64,000 nucleotides of DNA, from positions 20,531 to 84,530 of the forward strand of contig CALTWF010000012.1 in the NCBI GenBank assembly GCA_943912755.1, given 5' to 3'. Positions within the stretch are counted from its first letter, which is position 1. Every line of letters starts with the position of its first letter. Below are positions 25,651 to 34,253 of the stretch, one piece after another. The stretch comes from an uncultured Pseudomonas sp. GTDB taxonomy: Bacteria > Pseudomonadota > Gammaproteobacteria > Pseudomonadales > Pseudomonadaceae. Made by a program: the position numbers and the translations under genes. The notes beneath the pieces were generated by a model that saw only the letters and a list, made by a program, of their open reading frames with translations, made no database searches and had not been told where the DNA came from.

Positions 25651-26859
25651 TCAGGCGCGGCGCGCTTCGGCCTGGCAGGCGGCGGCGGTGAAGAGTACGT
25701 CGGTGGAAGAGTTCAGTGCGGTTTCCGCCGAGTCCTGGAGGACGCCGATGATGAAGCCCACTGCGACCACCTGCATGGCGATTTCGCTGGGGATGCCGAA
25801 CAGGCTGCAGGCCAGCGGGATCAGCAGCAGCGAACCGCCGGCCACGCCCGAGGCGCCGCAGGCGCAGACCGCCGCCACCACGCTGAGCAGCACGGCGGTC
25901 GGCAGGTCGACGGCGATGCCGAGGGTGTGGACGGCGGCCAGGGTCAGCACGGTGATGGTGATCGCCGCGCCGGCCATGTTGATGGTGGCGCCGAGGGGGA
26001 TGGACACCGAGTAGGTATCTTCGTGCAGGCCGAGCTTCTCGCTCAGGGCCAGGTTGACCGGGATGTTCGCCGCCGAGCTGCGGGTGAAGAACGCGGTGAT
26101 GCCGCTTTCACGCAGGCACAGCAGGGTCAGCGGGTAAGGGTTGCGGCGGATCTTCCACCAGACGATCAGCGGGTTCATCACCAGCGCGACGAACAGCATG
26201 CAGCCGATCAGCACCGCCAGCAGGTGCAGGTAGCCGAGCAGGGCGTCGAGGCCGGATTGCGCCAGGGTCGAGGCGACCAGGCCGAAGATGCCCAGCGGGG
26301 CGAAGCGGATCACCACGCGAACGATCAGGGTCACGCCGTTGGACAGGTCGTCCAGCACGGTGCGGGTGGTTTCGCCGGCATGGCGCACGGCAACGCCGAG
26401 GCCGATGGCCCAGGCGAGGATACCGATGAAGTTGCCGCTCATCAGGGCATTGACCGGGTTGTCCACGACGCTGAGCAGCAGGTTCTGCAGCACTTCGCCG
26501 ATACCGCCGGGGGCGCTCATCTGCGCTTCACCGGCATTCAGCGCCAGGCTCGAGGGGAACAGCATGCTCGCCGCCACCGCGACCACCGCCGCGCCGAAGG
26601 TGCCCCACAGGTAAAGGAAGAGGATGGGGCGGATATGGGTTTCCTGGCCGTGCTTGTGGTTGGCGATCGAGGCCATGACCAGGATGAACACCAGGATCGG
26701 TGCCACCGCTTTCAGGGCGCTGACGAACACCTTGCCGACGAAGGCCAGGCTGGCGGCCGCCTGGGGTGCGACCAGGGCAAGGGCGATACCGGCCACCAGG
26801 CCGATGAGGATTTGCAGCACCAGGCTGGTGCGGTTGAGCAGCTTCAGAACAGGGGTCAT
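25651..26859 (-). CDS. sstT: Serine/threonine:sodium symporter SstT
   Basis: 402 residues from ATG 26857-26859. Family features of dicarboxylate/amino acid:cation symporters are visible: the TRSSAANIPVNL segment in hairpin 1, GATINMAGAAITITVLTLAA and the second Ser-rich loop GASGVAGGSLLLIP. Eight or more membrane segments. It imports serine and threonine with sodium. Upstream is a 202-base gap in which I recognise no regulatory element. Confidence 0.92.
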   Translation of the reverse strand: MTPVLKLLNRTSLVLQILIGLVAGIALALVAPQAAASLAFVGKVFVSALKAVAPILVFILVMASIANHKHGQETHIRPILFLYLWGTFGAAVVAVAASMLFPSSLALNAGEAQMSAPGGIGEVLQNLLLSVVDNPVNALMSGNFIGILAWAIGLGVAVRHAGETTRTVLDDLSNGVTLIVRVVIRFAPLGIFGLVASTLAQSGLDALLGYLHLLAVLIGCMLFVALVMNPLIVWWKIRRNPYPLTLLCLRESGITAFFTRSSAANIPVNLALSEKLGLHEDTYSVSIPLGATINMAGAAITITVLTLAAVHTLGIAVDLPTAVLLSVVAAVCACGASGVAGGSLLLIPLACSLFGIPSEIAMQVVAVGFIIGVLQDSAETALNSSTDVLFTAAACQAEARRA

Positions 26860-27061
26860 AAACGAGCGTTCTCGGTTTTTGTTCGAGGAATCATCCGAAC
26901 GGGCGAAGGCAGGGTCCACGCAGGTAGACGAGCGTGCCGCCGCGCTTTTTAGGCGCCCCGGCGTTCGGCCCAACGGTTTCCGTGGCCGGTGGCCGGGCGG
27001 AAAAAAGGGGCGGACTGTAGCACACCTGTGTTGTACATGAGCTGGAGCCCGTCAGACGGCT

Positions 27062-27967
27062 TTACGCCAGCGGCCAGTTGAACAGCTCCCGGCGCGCGCC
27101 TTCGGTAATGGCGACGATGCCCGGATGCTTGACCTTGCGTTCCACCGAGATGGCGTAGAACGACTCGGTTACCGCGTCGGTCTGGCCGATCAGCTCGACG
27201 TCGTACTGCCGGCAGATTTCCTCGGCGATCACGCTGGGGGCGATGAAGATGCCGCTGCCGGATTTGCCGAAGGCCTGCATCAGCGCGCTGTCATCGAACT
27301 CGCCGACGATCCGCGGCTGCAATTGCTGTTCGGCGAACCAGCGCAGCAAGCGGTTGCGGACCATGGTTTCCTGGCCGGGAATCAGCAGCGGCGCATGCTG
27401 CAGGCAGGCGGGGAAAGGTAGCGGCTGGCGTGCCACCAGTTCGCGGGTGGCCAGAAAGCTGATTCCGCATTCACCGAGTTTCTGGCTGTAGCCCTTGATA
27501 TCCAGATGGCCGGGCATCGGGCTGTCGGAGATCACCAGGTCCAGGCGCTGGATCGCCAGGTCGGCGAGCAGGCGTTCCAGTTTGTCTTCGCGGCAACTGA
27601 TGCGCAGCGGCTCGGCCAGTTCCATGGTCGGCGCGATCAGGCGGTAGACGATGGACTTGGGTACCACGTCCGCCACGCCAACGCGGAACAGCACTTGCTG
27701 GTCCTTGGGCCGGGCTCGCAGCATGGCTTCCAGTTCGCCGCCGATCTGGAACATCTGCTCGGCATAGGACAGGGCCTGGCGCCCGGTTTCGGTCAGCTCC
27801 AGCTGGCGGCCGACGCGCTGGAACAGTTCGATGCCATAGGTTTGCTCCAGCAGGCTGATCTGGCCGCTGATGGTCTGCGGGGTGAGGTTCAGCTGTTCGC
27901 AGGCGCGGACGATGCTGCCGGTCTTGGCCACGACCCAGAAGTAATGCATCTGCCGGTAATTGAGCAT
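27062..27967 (-). CDS. nhaR: NhaR-like LysR-family regulator
   Basis: 301 residues starting at ATG 27965-27967. The N-terminus has the LysR HTH (residues ~5-64: LNYRQMHYFW, LTPQTISGQISLLE). The effector domain keeps the NhaR-typical GVADVVPKSIVYR, RIGECG-type segment (KLGECGISF), LLIPG and EFDDSALMQAFG. E. coli NhaR activates the Na+/H+ antiporter gene nhaA in response to sodium. No antiporter gene is next to it; it is divergent from a small lipoprotein gene across about 130 bases. Confidence 0.83.
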   Translation of the reverse strand: MLNYRQMHYFWVVAKTGSIVRACEQLNLTPQTISGQISLLEQTYGIELFQRVGRQLELTETGRQALSYAEQMFQIGGELEAMLRARPKDQQVLFRVGVADVVPKSIVYRLIAPTMELAEPLRISCREDKLERLLADLAIQRLDLVISDSPMPGHLDIKGYSQKLGECGISFLATRELVARQPLPFPACLQHAPLLIPGQETMVRNRLLRWFAEQQLQPRIVGEFDDSALMQAFGKSGSGIFIAPSVIAEEICRQYDVELIGQTDAVTESFYAISVERKVKHPGIVAITEGARRELFNWPLA

Positions 27968-28101
27968 GCCCGTTCTCGATTCGGAAAATTCGAAGTATAC
28001 CCGCTGAAAATACGAATTTTTCTGAAGTTTTCCGCTCTTTAGAATGCCTGCCATTGCGGTGCCATCTATCGCGGCGCCGACGACTTTCCAGTGAGGACGA
28101 C

Positions 28102-28338
28102 ATGCTCCATATCAAATCCATCGGTACCCCCTTGGTCCTGGTGCTTGCCCTGTTTGCCATGAGCGGCTGCGAGCAGGCCGAGAAATCCGCCCAGCAGGTG
28201 CTCAACCAGGCCGCCGAATCGGCCAAGGAAGCGATCGACAAGACCAACGAAGCGGCCCAGCAGGCGTTGAGCGAGGCCACCGGTTCGGAGAAATCCGAAA
28301 AAGAACAGAGCAAGGACACTGACGGTCAGAAAATCTGA
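28102..28338 (+). CDS. Small lipoprotein, Lys/Glu-rich
   Basis: 78 residues starting at ATG 28102 (GAGG 6 bases upstream); a longer in-frame start lacks the signal. The lipobox AMSGC gives a lipoprotein of about 58 mature residues, mostly amphipathic Ala/Gln/Lys/Glu helix (EKSAQQVLNQAAESAKEAI). Its gene is 38 bases upstream of the TerC gene, in the same direction. Function unknown. Confidence 0.75.
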   Translation: MLHIKSIGTPLVLVLALFAMSGCEQAEKSAQQVLNQAAESAKEAIDKTNEAAQQALSEATGSEKSEKEQSKDTDGQKI

Positions 28339-28376
28339 CCTATTTTTTCAATAACCGATAAATCAGGATCTGATTC

Positions 28377-29126
28377 ATGGAATACCTGCTGGAACTCGCT
28401 GCAAGCCCGACCGCCTGGGTCGCCCTGGCCACCTTGGTGGCCATGGAGATCGTCCTGGGTATCGACAACCTGATCTTCATTTCCATCCTGACCAACAAGC
28501 TGCCCATGGAGTACCGCTCCAAGGCCCGCCGCATCGGTATCTCCATGGCCCTGATCATGCGCCTGGCGTTGCTCAGCACCGTGGCCTGGATCGTCCAGTT
28601 GACCGAGCCGGTGATCGACATCCTCGGCAAGAGCTTCTCGTGGAAGGACATGATCCTGATCGCCGGTGGCCTGTTCCTGCTGTGGAAAGCGACCAAGGAG
28701 ATCCATGAAAGCGTGGACCCGCGGGCCAAGGAAGAATCCGCCGCCTCGTCTACCATTACCCTGGGCTTCGCGGCGGCCATCGGTCAGATCCTGTTGCTGG
28801 ACATCGTCTTCTCCATCGACAGCATCATTACCGCCGTGGGCATGACCGAGCACCTGCCGATCATGATCATTGCCGTGATCAGCGCCGTGATCGTGATGCT
28901 GGTGGCCGCCGACCCGCTGGCCAAGTTCATCAACGACAACCCGACCGTGGTGATGCTGGCCCTGGGCTTCCTCATCATGATCGGCATGACCCTGATCGCC
29001 GAAGGCTTCGGCGCCCACGTACCGAAAGGCTACGTCTACGCGGCCATGGCCTTCTCCACCGCGATCGAGGTGCTCAACATCATGTCGCGCAAGGCCCGCC
29101 AGCGCCGCGAGGCCAGCGAGGGCTGA
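28377..29126 (+). CDS. TerC-family integral membrane protein
   Basis: 249 residues with about seven membrane helices. The acidic motifs of the family are present: EIVLGIDNLIF in helix 1 and DIVFSIDSI in the second half. Relatives include tellurite-resistance protein TerC and metal-ion exporters such as Alx/MeeY; manganese export is a possible role. It may be transcribed with the small lipoprotein gene upstream and ends at a strong terminator. Confidence 0.9.
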   Translation: MEYLLELAASPTAWVALATLVAMEIVLGIDNLIFISILTNKLPMEYRSKARRIGISMALIMRLALLSTVAWIVQLTEPVIDILGKSFSWKDMILIAGGLFLLWKATKEIHESVDPRAKEESAASSTITLGFAAAIGQILLLDIVFSIDSIITAVGMTEHLPIMIIAVISAVIVMLVAADPLAKFINDNPTVVMLALGFLIMIGMTLIAEGFGAHVPKGYVYAAMAFSTAIEVLNIMSRKARQRREASEG

Positions 29127-29156
29127 TCAACCGGATCTGTTGCGTGCTGTAGTTTG

Positions 29157-29182
29157 GGGGCTCCTTGTGGAGCCCCTTTTTT
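29157..29182 (+). terminator. Rho-independent terminator after the TerC gene
   Basis: Stem GGGGCTCC (29157-29164) / GGAGCCCC (29169-29176), loop TTGT, then TTTTTTATT. Confidence 0.93.
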
Positions 29183-29191
29183 ATTGGCGGA

Positions 29192-29377
29192 TCAGTGCGC
29201 GTTGGCGTGGCGGCGGGGTGCCCGGCGATGGGCAGGAGCAACGGGCTTGAGCGGCGCGTGCGGATCCTGGTGGTGCAGGTGGTGACGGCGGGCGATACGC
29301 AATACGCCCCACAACATGGCAGCGGCTACGCTCAGCCAGGCTGCGATCATCATGAAGATAGCCATGGTCAGGCTCAT
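29192..29377 (-). CDS. Small single-pass membrane protein, His-rich tail
   Basis: 61 residues. The ATG at 29375-29377 is chosen because AAGGAGG lies just upstream. One membrane helix (residues ~3-22, AIFMMIAAWLSVAAAMLWGV) is followed by a basic, His-rich tail (RRHHLHHQ and RRAPRRHANAH). Function unknown; it could bind metal or acidic lipids. Confidence 0.6.
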   Translation of the reverse strand: MSLTMAIFMMIAAWLSVAAAMLWGVLRIARRHHLHHQDPHAPLKPVAPAHRRAPRRHANAH

Positions 29378-29588
29378 GGGTGCCTCCTTCTTCTTTACAG
29401 GCGGGGCCTGTAACTCAGACACCTGCTTAGTCTAGACGCTCAGTTATTTCAGGCTATTGACCGAAGGTCCAAAGCTCAGACCGCTTTGTTCCAAGCCGGG
29501 CGCGGGCTATACCGATGCCGTCCGTCGGCCTATGATCGCCGCTCAAGGCCGGGCGCTGTCTGCCTGGCGACCGTTCAAGCGAGGACTC

Positions 29589-30248
29589 ATGCCGATCCTT
29601 TCCACCTCTGTGCACCGCCTGCTGGCCGCCTGCCTGGTTGTCGCCAGCCTTGCCGGTTGCGCCAGCCAGCCGTCTTCCGAACTCAAGCAACTGCCGCAAC
29701 GGGTGGAGCTCAGTGCGGTGCCGTTCTTCCGCGGCAATGCCGAGCAGAGCGCACCGATGGCCCTGGCCGCGCTGCTGTCGCAACAGGGCGTGCGCATCAC
29801 CCCGGGTTTGCTGGGCTTGCCGAAGCAGCCGGAAAAACTGCAGGCCGGTGTGGAAAACGCCGCACGGCAATACGGGATGGTGGTTTACCCGCTGGATACC
29901 CGCCTGGCGGCGCTGTTGACCCAGGTAGCCGCAGGGTATCCGGTGCTGGTGCGCTACCAGGAGGGTTCGGCGTTCTGGAGCGAGCCGCGTTACGGGCTGC
30001 TGGTGGGCTTCGATCGTTATAAGCAACGGGTACTGCTGCGCGCGGGCAACAGCCGGCGCCTGCCGATGGATTTCGACGCCTTCGAGTCGGCGTGGCAGAA
30101 GGAAGGGAGCTGGGCGGTGCTGGTGCAGCAGCCGAAGCAATTGCCGGCCGGGGTGGATCGGCAGCGCTGGCTGAAGGCGGCCAGCGAGCTGGCGGCGGCG
30201 GGGCAGGAACAGGCGGCGCGCCAGGCGGTCGAGACCATCGGACGCTGA
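29589..30248 (+). CDS. C39-peptidase-like lipoprotein with replaced catalytic Cys
   Basis: 219 residues from ATG 29589. The lipobox is SLAGC. The mature protein follows the pattern of the PA2778-type C39-like family (RVELSAVPFF, then a segment ending ALAALL). In active relatives a Cys-Gly-Pro follows the Gln; here the sequence is EQSAPMALA, so Ser stands where Cys is expected. The His in the later part is not obvious (YGLLVGFDRYKQR). It may be an inactive binding protein. A hairpin at 30259-30286 follows. Confidence 0.7.
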   Translation: MPILSTSVHRLLAACLVVASLAGCASQPSSELKQLPQRVELSAVPFFRGNAEQSAPMALAALLSQQGVRITPGLLGLPKQPEKLQAGVENAARQYGMVVYPLDTRLAALLTQVAAGYPVLVRYQEGSAFWSEPRYGLLVGFDRYKQRVLLRAGNSRRLPMDFDAFESAWQKEGSWAVLVQQPKQLPAGVDRQRWLKAASELAAAGQEQAARQAVETIGR

Positions 30249-30258
30249 AGGGAAACGT

Positions 30259-30286
30259 TGCGGGAGCGGTTCTGGCCGCTCCCGCA
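30259..30286. terminator. Stem-loop between converging genes
   Basis: Perfect 11-bp stem TGCGGGAGCGG / CCGCTCCCGCA with a 6-base loop. No T-run on the plus side. Probably limits read-through between the lipoprotein gene and puuB. Confidence 0.6.
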
Positions 30287-30297
30287 GAGGGTGTCGC

Positions 30298-31581
30298 TTA
30301 CACGCCCAGGCGATCGCGCAGGCTGTAGTACCAGGCGCCGATCGCGCTGAACGGCACGCGGAACATCTGGCCGCCCGGGAACGGGTAGTGCGGCAGTTCG
30401 GCGAAGGCGTCGAAACGCTCGGCCTGGCCGCGCAGCGCCTCGGCCAGGACCTTGCCGGCCAGGTGGGTGTAGGTCACTCCGTGGCCGCTGCAACCTTGCG
30501 AGTAGTAGATGTTGTCGCCGATCCGGCCGACCTGCGGCAGGCGCGACAGGGTCAGGAGGAAGTTGCCGGTCCAGGCGAAGTCGATCTTCACGTCTTTCAG
30601 TTGCGGGAATGCCTTGAGCATCTTCGGCCGGATGATCGCTTCGATGTTGGCCGGGTCACGGGCACCGTAGACCACGCCGCCGCCGAAGATCAGGCGCTTG
30701 TCGCTGGTCAGGCGGTAGTAGTCGAGCAGGTAGTTGCAGTCTTCGACGCAGTAATCCTGGGGCAGCAGGGTGCGCGCCAGTTCGTCGCTCAGTGGTTCGG
30801 TGGTGATCACCTGGGTGCCGCATGGCATGGACTTGGCCGCCAGCTCCGGGACCAGGCCGCCAAGGTAGGCGTTGCCGGCGACGATGATGAACTTGGCCCG
30901 GACCCGGCCGTTCGGGGTATGCACCACCGGATTGGCGCCGCGCTCGATGCGTACCGCCGGGGACTGTTCGTAGATCTTGCCGCCCAGGGATTCCACGGCG
31001 GCAGCTTCGCCCAGCGCCAGGTTCAGCGGGTGGATATGGCCGCCGCTCATGTCGAGCATGCCGCCGACATAACTGTCGCAGGCCACCACTTCACGGATGC
31101 GCTTCTGGTCCATCAGTTCCAGCTGAGTGTGGCCGAAGCGTTCCCACAGGCGTTTCTGCGATTCCAGGTGGCCCATCTGCTTGCTGGTCAGGGCGGCGAA
31201 TACGCCACCGTCCTTCAGGTCACAGTGGATGTTGTACTTGGCCACGCGTTCGCGAATGATGCGCCCGCCTTCGAAGGCCATCTGCCCCAGCAACTGTGCC
31301 TGGCGCGGGCCGACGGTGCGCTCGATGACATCGATGTCGCGGCTGTAGCTATTGACGATTTGCCCGCCGTTGCGGCCCGAAGCGCCGAAGCCGACCTTGG
31401 CGGCCTCCAGTACGGTGACGCTGAAGCCGTTCTCCAGCAGGAACAGGGCGCTCGACAGGCCGGTGTAGCCGGCACCGATGACGCAGACATCGGTCTGTAC
31501 TTCTTCCTGCAGGGCAGGGCGGGCCGGCACAGGGTTGGCCGACGCGGCGTAATAGGAATGTGGGTAAGGAGTGGCGGCCAT
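30298..31581 (-). CDS. puuB: Gamma-glutamylputrescine oxidase (PuuB/PauB-like FAD enzyme)
   Basis: 427 residues from ATG 31579-31581. The Rossmann motif VIGAGYTGLSSALFL lies at about residue 33. Long stretches are close to E. coli PuuB: FGASGRNGGQ, NSYSRDIDVIE, FEGGRIIRER, GGHIHPLNLA, VAGNAYLG, SMPCGTQVITTE, CVEDCNYLLDYYRL, WTGNFLLTLSR, and the end YYSLRDRLGV is identical. The enzyme oxidises gamma-glutamylputrescine in putrescine breakdown. GAGG stands about 10 bases before the start. Other put or puu genes are not adjacent. Confidence 0.9.
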   Translation of the reverse strand: MAATPYPHSYYAASANPVPARPALQEEVQTDVCVIGAGYTGLSSALFLLENGFSVTVLEAAKVGFGASGRNGGQIVNSYSRDIDVIERTVGPRQAQLLGQMAFEGGRIIRERVAKYNIHCDLKDGGVFAALTSKQMGHLESQKRLWERFGHTQLELMDQKRIREVVACDSYVGGMLDMSGGHIHPLNLALGEAAAVESLGGKIYEQSPAVRIERGANPVVHTPNGRVRAKFIIVAGNAYLGGLVPELAAKSMPCGTQVITTEPLSDELARTLLPQDYCVEDCNYLLDYYRLTSDKRLIFGGGVVYGARDPANIEAIIRPKMLKAFPQLKDVKIDFAWTGNFLLTLSRLPQVGRIGDNIYYSQGCSGHGVTYTHLAGKVLAEALRGQAERFDAFAELPHYPFPGGQMFRVPFSAIGAWYYSLRDRLGV

Positions 31582-31754
31582 GGTGGCGGTACCTCGAATC
31601 TGTGGCTTTGTAATTGTGTGTTTTGTATTTTTTACGGATGCGCCAATCCTATCAACAATAATGAACACTCGCCAGCCGGGCTGACGAAATCGCCGCTGCG
31701 CCGGGCAGTGATGAAAAAATTTCTATTATTCAGTGGTTTAGAGGAAAAAAGCGG

Positions 31755-31782
31755 TTGACACACTTTGTCGAACGCGTAGAAT
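31755..31782 (+). promoter_or_regulatory. Sigma-70 promoter of the tRNA gene
   Basis: TTGACA (31755-31760) and TAGAAT (31777-31782) separated by 16 bases, 14 bases before the tRNA 5' end. Near-consensus for a stable RNA promoter. Confidence 0.8.
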
Positions 31783-31795
31783 GCCGCCCCACAGC

Positions 31796-31872
31796 AGGCA
31801 CATAGCTCAGTTGGTTAGAGCACCACCTTGACATGGTGGGGGTCGTTGGTTCGAGTCCAATTGTGCCTACCA
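31796..31872 (+). tRNA. tRNA-Val (anticodon GAC); prophage attachment site
   Basis: 77 bases including encoded CCA. Acceptor stem AGGCACA/TGTGCCT pairs fully; D-arm GCTC...GAGC; anticodon stem CCACC/GGTGG with loop TTGACAT, so the anticodon is GAC; T-arm loop GGTTCGAGTCC. The integrase gene begins shortly to the right, so the 3' half of the tRNA is the likely bacterial attachment core (attL). Confidence 0.95.
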
Positions 31873-31901
31873 AACAAAAGCCCCGGTTTCCGGGCACTTG
31901 A

Positions 31902-31932
31902 AGGGCGATCCGAGAGGGTCGCCCTTTTTGTT
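31902..31932 (+). terminator. Terminator downstream of tRNA-Val
   Basis: Inverted repeat AGGGCGATCC...GGGTCGCCCT followed by TTTTTGTTTTT. Ends the tRNA transcript and also the minus-strand integrase side in part. Confidence 0.85.
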
Positions 31933-31964
31933 TTTGCAAAACTTTTGCAAAACTTTTGCAAAAC
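31932..31964. repeat. Three tandem 11-bp repeats next to the attachment site
   Basis: TTTTGCAAAAC occurs three times in direct succession at 31932, 31943 and 31954. Each unit holds the palindrome TTTTGCAAAA. They lie 60-92 bases from the tRNA end and 41 bases from the integrase stop. Candidate arm-type integrase or excisionase binding sites. Confidence 0.75.
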
Positions 31965-32004
31965 CACCCACCTCAATCCGGTCTTTGCGAGTGCTTACCG
32001 CTCG

Positions 32005-33141
32005 TTAGAAGGCCAGGTCAGCCTTCACCTCGACGTACTGAATTTCCTTCGGTGCGTGCCCGTCTTGATACCGCTCTGTCATCTCGGCAGTCGCGTGTCC
32101 CATCAACAACTGAACGTATTCGGTCGAGAACTTCTGCTGCTCGTACAGCCATGCACCCAGGGCCCTGATCTCGTGGAAGGTCGGGCGTTCTTCGAAGTCC
32201 AGGTGGTCATAGGCGTTCGCGGCGTCCCTGGCCTTCCTGAAGCTCTTGGACAGATAGTCAGGGGTTACCGCCGTCCAGTGTTCCTTCGCCTGGATCTGAG
32301 CCTGCCGGCGCGCCTTTGGGCGGTAGTGGATCAGTAGGGGGGAAATGATCGGCGACCGAATGCACTCGTTCACGGTCTCGCGCAGCGCCTTGCCCATGAC
32401 GATCTGCAGGTGGATCGGCGTGTCGTAGTTGTCGGTCTTGCCCGGGGACACCTTGATCGTGTTCTTGATCAGGTCAACCGCTGACTTCTTCCACGTCACG
32501 ATATCCTCCCGGCGCTGCAAGCTGGTCAGGCCCAGCCTGATGGCGCGCTTCAGCCAGCTCGGTGTCGTGGAGGCGTCGAGGATCTTCTGTATGCCTTCAA
32601 GGGTGTGGCGCTGTCGCTTCTTCTTCGCCTCCTTTTTCAGCAGGGTCAGGTCGGCAGTGTTGCGTTCCGCCAGGCCCTTGGCGACCGCGAACGCCATCAG
32701 GCTCACAAGCAGGCTGCGGTGCTTTGTGTATGCGTTGTTGCTGAACTGGTCCAGGTACTCGGCGGCTGCCAGGACATCGAACTGGCCTACCATCATGTGT
32801 CCGATGTCGGCACGGTACCGGTTGAGCTTGTAGCCAATCTCGTCAAGCGATGAGCGTGCATAGCCGCGGTCCGGCAGCCATTCTTTTTCGAAGCGGTCGA
32901 TCAGCGCACCCAGGGTCGGTAGCTTCTCTCCGGTGATCGTCGCCAGCATTTCGCCGTTGTCGGTCATCAGGAACGCCAGCTTGGAGTTGGCGGCCTTGGC
33001 CAGGCGCACAGCTTCGTCATACGGCTTGTTGATGCTCGTCATCTTGCCGGTGATCGGGTTCTTGTACCGCCAGTACTTCCCGTTGGGGTACAGGTTCGGC
33101 GGAAGCGTCTTGTTCTTGGGCTTGCGCGGGCGTGGTGCCAT
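32005..33141 (-). CDS. int: Tyrosine recombinase (phage integrase)
   Basis: 378 residues, transcribed toward the tRNA. The C-terminal catalytic residues are visible: Arg211 (SLQRRED), His323 and Arg326 (FHEIR), His349 (LLMGHA) and the nucleophile Tyr358 (ERYQD). The N-terminal part carries an arm-binding region with basic residues (APRPRKPKNK). It integrates the prophage at tRNA-Val. The excisionase-like gene ends one base upstream of it. Confidence 0.95.
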   Translation of the reverse strand: MAPRPRKPKNKTLPPNLYPNGKYWRYKNPITGKMTSINKPYDEAVRLAKAANSKLAFLMTDNGEMLATITGEKLPTLGALIDRFEKEWLPDRGYARSSLDEIGYKLNRYRADIGHMMVGQFDVLAAAEYLDQFSNNAYTKHRSLLVSLMAFAVAKGLAERNTADLTLLKKEAKKKRQRHTLEGIQKILDASTTPSWLKRAIRLGLTSLQRREDIVTWKKSAVDLIKNTIKVSPGKTDNYDTPIHLQIVMGKALRETVNECIRSPIISPLLIHYRPKARRQAQIQAKEHWTAVTPDYLSKSFRKARDAANAYDHLDFEERPTFHEIRALGAWLYEQQKFSTEYVQLLMGHATAEMTERYQDGHAPKEIQYVEVKADLAF

Positions 33142-33142
33142 T

Positions 33143-33373
33143 TCAGAGTTCCAGCATCTGTGCCAGAAGCGGGTCGGTGGACCCGATTACGGCGGCCTGT
33201 AGGTCGACGAAATACATGCCGCCGCGAACTTCGCCGGCCAGCTCCCCGTCTTCGATCCATTTCTTGAGCTGCTGCAGGCTCGGCTTGCCGCCGGCATAGC
33301 GCAGCTTCCGGTATTCGCCAGCCTCCATGAGCCTGGGTAGGCTGGCGGTGACGTGAGCAATGACTTTAGGCAT
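33143..33373 (-). CDS. Excisionase-like small DNA-binding protein
   Basis: 76 residues. The middle part (GKPSLQQLKKWIEDGELAGEVRGGMYFVD) looks like the small winged-helix fold of phage Xis and MerR-type proteins: a helix with KKWIEDG, a turn with GG and a short beta wing. Immediately before the integrase gene, same strand, AGGGG before its start. Excision function is inferred from position and fold. Confidence 0.75.
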   Translation of the reverse strand: MPKVIAHVTASLPRLMEAGEYRKLRYAGGKPSLQQLKKWIEDGELAGEVRGGMYFVDLQAAVIGSTDPLLAQMLEL

Positions 33374-33387
33374 GCTTGGCCCCTGTC

Positions 33388-34113
33388 CTATTTCGCCAGC
33401 GCTGCCAGCTCGGCGACCAGTTCGTCAGTCCGGCCATAGAACTTGCCAGCATCCTCGTTCACAAAGCGTTCGAGCACGCTGGCCACTGCTGTCTGGTTGG
33501 CCAGGCAGCGTAGATCGGCTTCGGTCTGCGGCGAATCGGTCGATGGCGCGTGGATGAACGACTCTTCGGTAATTAGCAGCGTGCGCACTGGGCGAATACC
33601 CTTGCTCTTACTCACCCAGTTGGTGTCGGGAATGCTCCATGGGTACATGCTGATACACCAAGCCGTGGCGGCATTCTCCTTCTGGCTGCTGGACCAGTAG
33701 TCATGGTCACAGATGAAGGCCTGCGCGGCCGACCTGTCTTGATAGTGCCCATCGCGACCCCAGGCTGGCAGTTGCAGAAGGTTGGAGCGCAGCACCTGCA
33801 ACTCCTCAATGGACGGGATGTGCCAACCCCAGGTGCCGCGAATATTCATGCTCAGCACCTTGCGGGCGATTGCGCTTCCTTCCGCGGCCATGGCCAGGGT
33901 GTTGGTCAGCCCATCGAAGCGCGATGTTGCGCCACGGATGCGCGGGCGTGGTCCCTGCTCCTGCCACCAGTGAGCTGAGCACTCGAAGTCGCGGCCGGCA
34001 TCGATCACAGCATGTTCGGCGCCATCGAAGAACAGGCGCCCAGCGTAGAAGCCGCCTGCGAAGGGCTGGCCGATGGTTGGAAGTGCAGACGGATTGATGG
34101 TTCGGCGTTTCAT
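33388..34113 (-). CDS. Phage protein with DUF1566/Lcl-like C-terminal fold
   Basis: 241 residues. The segment WGWHIPSIEELQVLRSNLL, then DHDYWSSSQ and KSKGIRPVRTLL resembles Lcl_C/DUF1566 domains found in phage and surface proteins. The C-terminal ~60 residues are separate and helical. It is the first gene of the accessory block of the left arm, overlapping the next small gene by 4 bases. Role unknown. Confidence 0.6.
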   Translation of the reverse strand: MKRRTINPSALPTIGQPFAGGFYAGRLFFDGAEHAVIDAGRDFECSAHWWQEQGPRPRIRGATSRFDGLTNTLAMAAEGSAIARKVLSMNIRGTWGWHIPSIEELQVLRSNLLQLPAWGRDGHYQDRSAAQAFICDHDYWSSSQKENAATAWCISMYPWSIPDTNWVSKSKGIRPVRTLLITEESFIHAPSTDSPQTEADLRCLANQTAVASVLERFVNEDAGKFYGRTDELVAELAALAK

Positions 34114-34253
34114 GGCTGGCTCCGGAAGTGGTCAGCCAGCACCTGACGCCCGTCCAGGCCGCAAGCGGCAGACAGGTCCAGAACTTGGCCGAAGGTGGTT
34201 GAGCGCTGCTGCAGTGCATCCCACAGGATCAGGAGCAGGCCGGCTCGAGTCAT
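34110..34253 (-). CDS. Small phage protein, unknown
   Basis: 47 residues from ATG 34251-34253, with AGGAG 9 bases upstream. It overlaps the genes on both sides by 4 bases (ATGA), which supports it as real. Helical, one Leu-rich stretch (GLLLILWDALQQ). No family recognised. Confidence 0.55.
   Translation of the reverse strand: MTRAGLLLILWDALQQRSTTFGQVLDLSAACGLDGRQVLADHFRSQP

Noticed and set aside
31932..31964. Short direct repeats as a possible CRISPR array
   Set aside because: Units are 11 bp and contiguous without spacers; no cas genes. No CRISPR array was seen anywhere in the window.
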